A stretch of 64,000 bases of DNA from Paucimonas sp. (GTDB lineage: Bacteria; Pseudomonadota; Gammaproteobacteria; Pseudomonadales; Pseudomonadaceae). Numbering within the stretch: position 1 is the stretch's first letter; each line of letters opens with the position of its first letter. This document shows positions 32,673 to 39,650 of this stretch, piece by piece. Under the pieces are notes generated by a model, which saw nothing but the letters and a program-made list of their open reading frames with translations, was not told where the DNA came from and made no database searches. Location of the stretch: assembly GCA_031253995.1 (NCBI GenBank), contig JAIRVG010000026.1, positions 1 through 64,000 of the forward strand. Direction: 5' to 3'. A program made the translations under genes and the position numbers.

Positions 32673-33755
32673 TTAGAAAAAGGTCACGTCGCTTGCGGTG
32701 GCGGCCTGGCTGTGGCCGGCGCGCTCCTCGCTGGTGGTGAAGCGCTCGCGCAGGCGGGCGAGCCAGGCCTGGGCGTCGTGCAGGCGCTGGTCGCGGCGTT
32801 CGATGGCTTCCTGGAGCTGTTGCAGGTCGGTCTGCAGGTGATCGAGCATCTGGTCGGCGCGGTCCTGGAACTGCAGGGCGACCATGACGGCGTGGATATC
32901 GCCCTGGGTCGAGCGGGCGTTGTCCTGGAGATTGCGCGAGGCGGCGTCGAGTGCGTCGAGGTTGTTGCCCAGGCCACTGATGACTTCGGCGAGCACCTGT
33001 TCAAGGCGTGCGAGGTTGTTCTGTTCTTCGGCACCGAGTTCGTTGGCGGCTTCGATGCTGGACTGGATCGCCTGGTTGATCTCGCCGACCTTGCTGTCCA
33101 TCGACTGGCCGGTTTCCGCCGACAGCCGCGAGAGCTTGCGCACCTCATCGGCGACCACCGCGAAGCCGCGCCCGAACTCGCCGGCGCGGGCGGCCTCGAT
33201 GGCAGCGTTGAGGGCCAGCAGGTTGGTCTGGCTGGCGATTTCCTGGACGTGGCGAGCCATCTGCTGCAGCTCGCCTGTGTAGCCGCCGAGATGGCCGATG
33301 GTGGCGAGGAATTCCTGCTGGCGGCGGCTACCGGCGGCGAAGGCTTCGGTCACACCTTGCAGGCGCTGGTTGGCCTGGCGCAGGTTTTCGCCGAGGCCGC
33401 CGCTGGTGAGCACGTCTTCGCTCTGGTCGAGGCTGGCCTGGAGGCGCTGGCTGATGTCGGTGAAGCGGTCGAGCAGGCCGCCGATGTTGTCGGCGAGCAG
33501 GCGGCGGCTTTGCTGCAGGCTGTCGGTCCAGGACGGCACGACCGCTGGCAGCAGGCGTTCCAAGGCGTGTGGCAGGGGTTCGACCGGTTCCAGGTCTTCA
33601 GCCGGTTGCACCAGGGGCGCAACCTTGCGCGGCGCGAAGAACAGCGCGGCGGCGGCGATCAGCAACAGCCCGGCGACGTTCAGCCAGGCCAGGCCGGACA
33701 GCAGCGCGGCGACGCACAGAACAATCCCTATCCCGATTCCCACGTGCATTCGCAT
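32673..33755 (-). CDS. Short membrane-anchored MCP-like protein without sensor or HAMP domain
   Basis: 360 residues. Two hydrophobic helices at the extreme N-terminus (about 5-40) form a hairpin with almost no periplasmic loop, followed by a coiled coil and a receptor tip ([36 protein letters not shown], about 188-225), then a further coiled coil ending VTFF. It lacks a ligand domain and HAMP, so it may sense cytoplasmic or membrane cues, or be an array scaffold. First gene of the che operon. Confidence 0.88.
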   Translation of the reverse strand: MRMHVGIGIGIVLCVAALLSGLAWLNVAGLLLIAAAALFFAPRKVAPLVQPAEDLEPVEPLPHALERLLPAVVPSWTDSLQQSRRLLADNIGGLLDRFTDISQRLQASLDQSEDVLTSGGLGENLRQANQRLQGVTEAFAAGSRRQQEFLATIGHLGGYTGELQQMARHVQEIASQTNLLALNAAIEAARAGEFGRGFAVVADEVRKLSRLSAETGQSMDSKVGEINQAIQSSIEAANELGAEEQNNLARLEQVLAEVISGLGNNLDALDAASRNLQDNARSTQGDIHAVMVALQFQDRADQMLDHLQTDLQQLQEAIERRDQRLHDAQAWLARLRERFTTSEERAGHSQAATASDVTFF

Positions 33756-34094
33756 CCCTTACGCCCACCGTCCTTCTTGAAGGCTTCGCATGGTAGCGAT
33801 AGTGATTTGACGTCAAAATCGGGACGCCCCTTAAGCCGACCGGGTAGTCACAAAAGTGACTCGGCAAAACAATACGGGACTGCGCTGACCACACCGACAG
33901 GAATGACGACTGAAACGCTTTAGGCGCCGCGCACCGGTGGATTCCGGTCTGGATTAGGAGAAGGCGGGATACATAGGTGTATGGCTTAAGCCAAAGGTGT
34001 GATGGCTTTTAGCTTGATAAGGAGAATGGTGACAGGGGATGTGAGGGCTTTCCCGCATTCCGTCCTCCGGGAGAACGGAATGCGGGCCGGTCAC
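33756..34094. other. Intergenic region upstream of the che operon
   Basis: 339 bp with no gene I can support. It holds a 12-bp perfect palindrome TTTGACGTCAAA (33806-33817), a dyad AGTCAC-AAAA-GTGACT about 30 bp further on, and at its far end a long hairpin (listed separately). The che promoter must lie near 33756-33870 on the minus strand; I cannot fix its hexamers. Confidence 0.45.
34052..34086. terminator. Strong hairpin downstream of the glycine-zipper gene
   Basis: CCCGCATTCCGT/ACGGAATGCGGG is a perfect 12-bp stem with an 11-base loop, 8 bp beyond the stop at 34095 on the minus strand. There is no U-tract, so it is more likely a transcript-end stabiliser than a canonical terminator. Confidence 0.5.
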
Positions 34095-34568
34095 TCAATG
34101 GCGCCAGTGACGCTTGTGCTTGCGGTGGCCGTAGTGATGGCCACGGTCGTGGACATAGCGGCGGTCGTAGCCACGGCCGCGATCGCGGTAGCGGCGATCG
34201 TCTTCATCGGCCTTGTTGCCCATGTAGTTGCCCAGCGCGCCGCCCGCGCCACCGCCGGCAGCGGCGCCGATCAGGCTGCCGGTGCTGCCGCCCATGCTGC
34301 GGCCGACCACGTTGCCGCCGGCTGCGCCCAGGGCACCACCGATGGCCGCTTCGCCGCGGCTGCGTTTGTCGGCGCCGACGGCACTACCGGCCGCGCCACC
34401 GAGGCCGGCGCCGATCGCCGAGCCAGTGCTGCCACCGATCGACTGGCCGACCACCGAGCCCAATACCCCACCCAATGCGCCGCCAATACCGGCTTCGGTG
34501 GTGCCGCCCGCGCTGGCAACGCCACTGAGCAGGCTGAGGGACAACAGAAGAATCGAGGAGTACTTCAT
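34095..34568 (-). CDS. Secreted glycine-zipper protein with basic His/Arg-rich tail
   Basis: 157 residues. Signal peptide about 1-20 (MKYSSILLLSLSLLSGVASA), then repeated GxxxG glycine-zipper segments about 25-118 (for example GIGGALGGVLGSVVGQSIGG, then GSMGG-like repeats), and a charged C-terminus rich in Arg, His and Tyr (YRDRGRGYDRRYVHDRGHHYG). This composition matches envelope glycine-zipper (Rick_17kDa/OmpA-like) proteins that insert in or line membranes. No function assigned. Promoter side faces the nucleotidyltransferase module. Confidence 0.82.
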   Translation of the reverse strand: MKYSSILLLSLSLLSGVASAGGTTEAGIGGALGGVLGSVVGQSIGGSTGSAIGAGLGGAAGSAVGADKRSRGEAAIGGALGAAGGNVVGRSMGGSTGSLIGAAAGGGAGGALGNYMGNKADEDDRRYRDRGRGYDRRYVHDRGHHYGHRKHKRHWRH

Positions 34569-34727
34569 ACGAGAGCCTCAAAGGGATGACGGGGCCGATC
34601 CTGCGTTCCGCGCGTGAGGCTGACAATGGAAATCCGACGAGTAACACGAGTGCAGCACATATTTCTAAGTTACTGATTTGGTTGTGAAACTTAAGTCGTT
34701 TTGGGCGGTCTTAGGCTACTTGGGGAA

Positions 34728-34759
34728 AGGGCTCTGGCAGGGATGTCAGGGCCCTTTTT
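34728..34759 (+). terminator. Orphan plus-strand intrinsic terminator
   Basis: AGGGCTCTG/CAGGGCCCT (34728-34736 and 34747-34755; one G-U pair) followed by TTTTT. No plus-strand gene lies upstream; it could end an unannotated small RNA or insulate the module that begins at 34840. Confidence 0.6.
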
Positions 34760-34798
34760 CGTAGCCTTCTTGACGACGGGCGCCTGCCAAGAGCACGC

Positions 34799-34824
34799 TG
34801 TCCACATTCCATGAAATGTGGACA
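34799..34824. promoter_or_regulatory. Inverted repeat, probable operator of the HTH/nucleotidyltransferase module
   Basis: TGTCCACATT-CCATGA-AATGTGGACA has perfect 10-bp arms and a 6-bp spacer and ends 15 bp before the start of the first gene. Its placement over the promoter/leader is what is expected for autoregulation by the upstream HTH protein. Confidence 0.7.
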
Positions 34825-34839
34825 AGAGCGGATCCCCCC

Positions 34840-35388
34840 ATGAAAGCCCAGGATGTCGTGCTGCTTTTCAAGCTACTTGCCCTCGATGAGACAGGTTCGA
34901 CTTCACCTGCCACCGGAGCCGAGAAATACACCCTGCGATCCCTGTCCGCTTCGCTCGGACTGAGCAAGAGCGAAATATCCAATTCGCTGGCACGCTGTCG
35001 TGAAGCCGGCCTGCTCATGGACGATTTCGAGACCTCCCTCCCCAAGGTGAATCGTCGCGCGCTGTTCCACATTGCCGAACACGCCCTGAAATACTTCTTC
35101 CCGGTAAAACTCGGTGCGATCGTTCGGGGTATTCCCACAGCATTTTCAGCCCCAGCTTTGTCGAAAAGCCTCAAAAGTGCAGGTGAGCTGATTCTTGTCT
35201 GGCCTGAGTCTTGCGGAACCGCACGCGGTCAGGCAGTCGACCCCTTGTACAAAACCGTCCCGCTCGCCGTGAACCAGGATCCTGCGCTCTATCATTACCT
35301 TGCGCTGGTTGATGCAATCCGCGTGGGCGGCCCGCGGGAAGTCAGTGTTGCGGCCGCTCTTCTCAAATCAGGGATGGGGCTGGGATAG
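34840..35388 (+). CDS. Winged-helix-like protein, putative antitoxin/autoregulator paired with nucleotidyltransferase
   Basis: 182 residues. The N-terminal 70 residues look like a MarR/winged-helix DNA-binding domain (MKAQDVVLLFKLLALDE ... YTLRSLSASLGLSKSEISNSLARCREAGLL). The rest (LFHIAEHALKYFFPVKLGAIVRGIPTAFSAP, then PLYKTVPLAVNQDPALYHYLALVDAIRVG) is of no known fold to me. It stops immediately before the ATG of the nucleotidyltransferase gene. The layout resembles AbiEi/AbiEii-type toxin-antitoxin operons where the first gene is a winged-helix antitoxin. ATG 34840 preferred; an in-frame ATG at 34816 lies inside the inverted repeat. Codon usage is less GC-rich than flanks. Confidence 0.72.
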   Translation: MKAQDVVLLFKLLALDETGSTSPATGAEKYTLRSLSASLGLSKSEISNSLARCREAGLLMDDFETSLPKVNRRALFHIAEHALKYFFPVKLGAIVRGIPTAFSAPALSKSLKSAGELILVWPESCGTARGQAVDPLYKTVPLAVNQDPALYHYLALVDAIRVGGPREVSVAAALLKSGMGLG

Positions 35389-36096
35389 ATGACGTCGAAT
35401 GCGTCGCACAACCATGAAATGGTGGAGTTGGTCGCGCAAGGACTGGGAGAGACGCTATGCGATGAGGTCGCCTTCGTCGGCGGATGCACGACCGCGATGC
35501 TGGTAACGGACGATGCGGTCATGGATGACATCCGCTTCACCGACGATGTCGACCTGGTGGTCGAGTTGGCGGGTATCACCGACTGGCACCGCCTTGTCGA
35601 GCGCCTTGCCCTGCAGGGCTTCAAGATCACCGGCGAAGACGAAGTGAACTGCCGGTTTCGCTACAACGGCATCATCGTCGATGTGATGCCATCCGATCCC
35701 GCGATCCTGGGGTATGCAAACCGATGGTTCGTCGAGGGACTGAAATATGCGGTGACCACCACGCTCGCGCGGGGCCAGCGGATTCGGATCTTTCAGCCCG
35801 CGTATTTTCTCGCGAGCAAACTCGAAGCATTCAACGGCCGAGGGAATGCTGATCCATACCACAAGGATATCGAGGACATTGTCATCCTCATCGATGGCCG
35901 GGCGGAATTGCATCAGGAGGTCATGCAGGCTGACGTCAATCTCAGGCAGTTCATCGCATCAGCCGTCGCCAGACTTTGCAGACTCGAAGGCATCGATTAC
36001 GCGATCCAGAGTTCAGGCTCGGTGCGAACAAACCCCGGCCGCGGAAAGTTGGTTCATCAGCGCATGAACCAACTGAGCCGTTGTCATCTGGATTGA
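35389..36096 (+). CDS. Nucleotidyltransferase-fold protein, putative AbiEii-like toxin
   Basis: 235 residues. Pol-beta-type nucleotidyltransferase signature: Gly31-Gly32 in FVGGCTTAML and Asp53-x-Asp55 in TDDVDLVVEL, with a later acidic strand (IIVDVMPSD) and the helix ASKLEAFNGRGNADPYHKDIEDIVILIDG typical of AbiEii/DUF1814-like proteins. Such enzymes can transfer nucleotides to tRNA or other targets. It begins at the base after the preceding stop codon, so the two genes form one translational unit. The C-terminal 40 residues are poorly conserved-looking. Toxin role is inference from fold and context. Confidence 0.75.
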   Translation: MTSNASHNHEMVELVAQGLGETLCDEVAFVGGCTTAMLVTDDAVMDDIRFTDDVDLVVELAGITDWHRLVERLALQGFKITGEDEVNCRFRYNGIIVDVMPSDPAILGYANRWFVEGLKYAVTTTLARGQRIRIFQPAYFLASKLEAFNGRGNADPYHKDIEDIVILIDGRAELHQEVMQADVNLRQFIASAVARLCRLEGIDYAIQSSGSVRTNPGRGKLVHQRMNQLSRCHLD

Positions 36097-36140
36097 TGCG
36101 CTTCGGCAACGGTACGGCTCGTTATTGACACACAAGCCAC

Positions 36141-36298
36141 GTAGGAGCGTGGCTTGCCCGCGAAGGACTGCGCCAGCGGTCCCGAAACCTGCCACTCCGA
36201 GTATCTGGGTAACTGAAGAAAAGGGCCCACCACCCAGCTCGTGCTGGAGGGTTTTGGGGCCGCTGGCGCGGCCCTTCGCGGGCAAGCCACGCTCCTAC
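36141..36298. repeat. REP pair of a second type
   Basis: Arms 36141-36165 and 36274-36298 (GTAGGAGCGTGGCTTGCCCG type and its complement) enclose a further inverted pair near CGCCAGCGG/CCGCTGGCG. A single truncated copy of the first REP type follows at 36313-36335. Confidence 0.88.
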
Positions 36299-36342
36299 AG
36301 TGAGATCCACGCCCATCGCTGGCAAGCCAGCCCCTGAAAGAC

Positions 36343-37266
36343 TTAGGGCAATGCCTTCCGCACATCCAACCGCTTCGGCAACAACCGGTTCTCGAAGAAC
36401 AGATCCGCCGTCGCCTGCTGCGCCTCGATCACCGCGTCCGTAATCGGCAGGACCGGTGACGGCGGCCGGTTATCCACATAGCTGGCGACCACCGCTTCCG
36501 GCAGCCCCATGGACGCGCTCAGCACCTTCAAGCTCTCCGCCCGATCACTGCGAGTCAGCCCTTCCGCCGCCGTCAGCTCATCCAGCAGCCTGTGGACAAA
36601 CTCGCCATTCTCCGCCGCATAGGCCCGGCGCGCGGTATAGATCGGGCCCGACAACCCCAACCCCTCCCCATCCGCCAGCTTGCGGCTGTGCCCCTCGCTC
36701 AGCGCCAGTGACACATACGGATCCCACACCGCCCAGGCATCCACGCTGCCATGCTCGAACGCCGCCCGCGCATCCGCCGGGCTGAGGTACACCGGCTGGA
36801 TATCCTTGAACCCCAACCCCGCCTTGTTCAGCGCCCGCAGCACCAGGTTGTGCGAGCTGGAGCCTTTCTGCAGCGCCACCTTGCGCCCCTTGAGATCCGC
36901 CACCTGCCTGAGCGCGCTGTCGTCCTTCACCAGGATCACCTCGGCCGACGGCTTGGCCGGCTCGGCACCGATGTACACCAGGTCCGCCCCCGCCGCCTGG
37001 GCGAACAGCGGCGGGATATCGCCGGTGGAGCCCACGTCGAGGCTGCCGATATTCAAGGCCTCCAGCATCTGCGGCCCCGCCGGGAATTCGATCCACTGCA
37101 CCCTGGTCTGGCCGAAGCGCTTCTCCAGCAGGCCATGCTCCTTGGCCAGCACCAGGGCGATGGAGCCCTTCTGGTAGCCGATGCGCAGCGCCTGCGGATC
37201 GGCCTGCGCCACCGTCGCCAGCCCCAGCAGGGCCAGGCCTGCGCTCAATAGTGCGATTGCCTTCAT
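36343..37266 (-). CDS. SsuA-like sulfonate ABC substrate-binding protein
   Basis: 307 residues with a signal peptide (about 1-22, ALLGLATVAQA) and an SsuA-type core: LRIGYQKGSIALVLAKEHG, TGDIPPLFAQAAGADL, SPADARAAFEHGSVDAWAVWDP. It is the last gene of a TonB receptor-monooxygenase-reductase operon; no permease or ATPase is encoded with it, so SsuBC (10 kb region) or another transporter must carry its substrate. The exact organosulfur ligand is not deducible. Confidence 0.9.
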   Translation of the reverse strand: MKAIALLSAGLALLGLATVAQADPQALRIGYQKGSIALVLAKEHGLLEKRFGQTRVQWIEFPAGPQMLEALNIGSLDVGSTGDIPPLFAQAAGADLVYIGAEPAKPSAEVILVKDDSALRQVADLKGRKVALQKGSSSHNLVLRALNKAGLGFKDIQPVYLSPADARAAFEHGSVDAWAVWDPYVSLALSEGHSRKLADGEGLGLSGPIYTARRAYAAENGEFVHRLLDELTAAEGLTRSDRAESLKVLSASMGLPEAVVASYVDNRPPSPVLPITDAVIEAQQATADLFFENRLLPKRLDVRKALP

Positions 37267-37269
37267 CGG

Positions 37270-38307
37270 TCACTCCGCCAGCGAGGGCTTTTCCCAGAGG
37301 TTGATACCGCCTTCGACCGCATGCCGGTCGATCAGCGCCAGTTCCTCGGCGCTGAACACGAGGTTATCCAGAGCCGCGACGTTCTCGACGATCTGCTCCG
37401 GCCGGCTCGCCCCGATCAACGCCGAGGTCACCCGCGCATCCCGCAGCGTCCAGGCCAGCGCCAGTTGCGCCAGGCTCTGGCCGCGCGCCCGGGCGATCTC
37501 GTTGAGCGCGCGGACATGGGCCAGGTTGGCCTCGGACAGGTGCGACGGCAGCAGCGAACCACCGCCCGGCTTGTTGACCCGGGCATCCTGCGGTACGCCG
37601 TTCAGGTACTTGTCGGTCAACAACCCCTGGGCCAGCGGCGTGAACGCGATCACCCCGGCGCCCAGGTCGTCGGTCACCTCCAGCAGGTCCTTTTCCACCC
37701 AGCGATTGAGCAGGTTGTACGCCGGCTGGTGAATCAGCAGCGGCACCTTCCACTCCTGCAACAGGCGGGCAATCTCCCGGGTCTTGCTCCCGGAATAGGA
37801 CGAGATGCCGACGTATAGCGCCTTGCCCTGCTGCACCGCCGTGGCCAGCGCCCCGGCGGTTTCCTCCAGCGGCGTGTCCGGGTCGAAGCGGTGTGAATAG
37901 AAGATATCCACATAGTCCAACCCCAGCCGCGCCAGGCTCTGGTCGAGGCTGGCGAGAATGTACTTGCGCGAGCCTCCGCCCTGCCCGTACGGCCCCGGCC
38001 ACATGTCCCAGCCGGCCTTGCTGGAGATGATCAGCTCGTCGCGATAGCCCTTGAAGTCCTCGCGCAGCAGGCGCCCGAAGTTGGTTTCGGCGCTGCCGTA
38101 GGGCGGGCCGTAGTTGTTGGCCAGGTCGAAGTGGTTGATGCCCAGGTCGAAGGCGGTGCGCAACAGCGCGCGCTGGTTGTCCAGCGGCGTGCTGTCGCCG
38201 AAGTTGTGCCACAGGCCCAGGGACAGGGCCGGCAGCACCAGCCCGCTGCGGCCGACGCGACGATAGGGCATGGCGGTGTAGCGGTCTTGCGCGGCGACGT
38301 AGGCCAT
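37270..38307 (-). CDS. Aldo/keto reductase (YghZ/MgrA-like)
   Basis: 345 residues, AKR barrel with the tetrad region FDLANNYGPPYG (Asp and Tyr), Lys in ISSKAGWDMWPGPYG and His in FYSHRFDPDTPLEE, and NADPH-binding ALIGASRPEQIVENV near the C-terminus. YghZ-like enzymes reduce small aldehydes including glyceraldehyde-3-phosphate; in this operon it could detoxify the aldehyde released by the adjacent monooxygenase (inference). Three bases separate it from the binding-protein gene. Confidence 0.9.
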   Translation of the reverse strand: MAYVAAQDRYTAMPYRRVGRSGLVLPALSLGLWHNFGDSTPLDNQRALLRTAFDLGINHFDLANNYGPPYGSAETNFGRLLREDFKGYRDELIISSKAGWDMWPGPYGQGGGSRKYILASLDQSLARLGLDYVDIFYSHRFDPDTPLEETAGALATAVQQGKALYVGISSYSGSKTREIARLLQEWKVPLLIHQPAYNLLNRWVEKDLLEVTDDLGAGVIAFTPLAQGLLTDKYLNGVPQDARVNKPGGGSLLPSHLSEANLAHVRALNEIARARGQSLAQLALAWTLRDARVTSALIGASRPEQIVENVAALDNLVFSAEELALIDRHAVEGGINLWEKPSLAE

Positions 38308-38317
38308 ACAGTTTTCC

Positions 38318-39649
38318 TCAGGAGAAATAGGGGTTGTTGGGCCGGCTCAGGCCCAGGTGTTCGCGCAGGGTGCGACCTTCATAGCGGCTGCGGAACAGAC
38401 CGCGGCGCTGCAGCTCCGGCACCACGTGTCGGGCGACGTCTTCCAGGCCGCCCGGCAGGTGCGGCACCAGCACGTTGAAGCCATCGGCCGCGTCGTTTTC
38501 GAACCATTCCTGCAACTGATCGGCGATCTGCTGCGGCGTGCCGATCAGGCTGTGGTGCCCGCGGCCGCCGGCGATGCGCCGGCCGAGCTGGGCGAGATTG
38601 AGGTTTTCCCGCTCGGCCAGTTCGCTGAGCAACTGCTGGCGGCTGCGCTGGCCACTGTCGGTCAGGGGTAGCGATGGCAGCGGACCGTCCTGTGGATAAC
38701 CCGACAGATCGAAATTGCCGAGCATCCGCCCGAGCAGGGCGATCCCCACCTCCGGCTCCACCAGTTCCTGAAACACCGCGAACTTATCCTCGGCTTCAGC
38801 CTGGCTCTCTCCGGTGACCACGAATACCCCCGGCATGATCTTCAGCGAGTCGCGATCACGCCCGTGGGCCGCCAGCCGCCCCTTGAGGTCGGCATAGAAC
38901 GCCTGAGCCGATGCCAGCGACGTCTGCGCAGTGAACACCACGTCGGCGGTGCGCGCCGCCAGGTCGAGCCCGGCCGGCGACGAACCGGCCTGGACCACCA
39001 CCGGGCGGCCTTGCGGGGTGCGGGCTACATTCAAAGGACCGCGCACTTTGAAGTGTTCACCGTCATGATCGAGCAATCGTACTGACTCAGGCTTGTAGTA
39101 CGTACCGGATTTCTTGTCTCGAATGAAGGCATCGTCGGCCCAGCTGTCCCACAGGCCGACCACCACCTGATGAAACTCGCGGGCGCGAACATAGCGTTCT
39201 GCGTGGCTTACGTGGGCTTCGAGGCCAAAATTCAGCGCTTCGGCGGCTGCATCGGACGTTACCAGATTCCATCCTGCCCGCCCTCCCGACAGATGATCCA
39301 GCGAAGCAAATTTGCGTGCCACATGGTATGGCTCGTTGTACGTTGTAGTAGCTGTGGCCACCAAACCGATGCGATCCGTGACGGCGCTGAGCGCCGAAAG
39401 CAGGGTGAGGGGCTCGAAATGGTCGGAACGGGCCATCCTGCTGGCAATCTGCCCTTCCGCGGCGGCCACGCTGTCGGCGACGAACAAGGCGTCGAAACAA
39501 GCGTCCTCGGCAATTCGTGCGAGCTGTTTGTAGTGCTGGATATCCAGTCCGGCATTGGCCGGAACATCGGGGTGACGCCAGGCCGCAACGTGATGACCAG
39601 TAGCCATCAAAAAGGCGCCGAGGCTCATTTGCCGTGGGGTTTTGCTCAT
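38318..39649 (-). CDS. NtaA/SnaA/DszA-family FMNH2-dependent monooxygenase
   Basis: 443 residues of the luciferase-like (LLM) superfamily, NtaA/SnaA/DszA branch: GAFLMATGHHVAAWRHPDVP at the N-terminus, LDHLSGGRAGWNLVTS, GRPVVVQAGSSPAGLDLAAR. Enzymes of this branch cleave C-S or C-N bonds in sulfonates, sulfones or chelators using reduced FMN supplied by a separate reductase (SsuE would be available). ATG 39649 lies one base from the TonB-receptor stop, so the genes are co-translated. Substrate unknown. Confidence 0.92.
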   Translation of the reverse strand: MSKTPRQMSLGAFLMATGHHVAAWRHPDVPANAGLDIQHYKQLARIAEDACFDALFVADSVAAAEGQIASRMARSDHFEPLTLLSALSAVTDRIGLVATATTTYNEPYHVARKFASLDHLSGGRAGWNLVTSDAAAEALNFGLEAHVSHAERYVRAREFHQVVVGLWDSWADDAFIRDKKSGTYYKPESVRLLDHDGEHFKVRGPLNVARTPQGRPVVVQAGSSPAGLDLAARTADVVFTAQTSLASAQAFYADLKGRLAAHGRDRDSLKIMPGVFVVTGESQAEAEDKFAVFQELVEPEVGIALLGRMLGNFDLSGYPQDGPLPSLPLTDSGQRSRQQLLSELAERENLNLAQLGRRIAGGRGHHSLIGTPQQIADQLQEWFENDAADGFNVLVPHLPGGLEDVARHVVPELQRRGLFRSRYEGRTLREHLGLSRPNNPYFS

Positions 39650-39650
39650 G

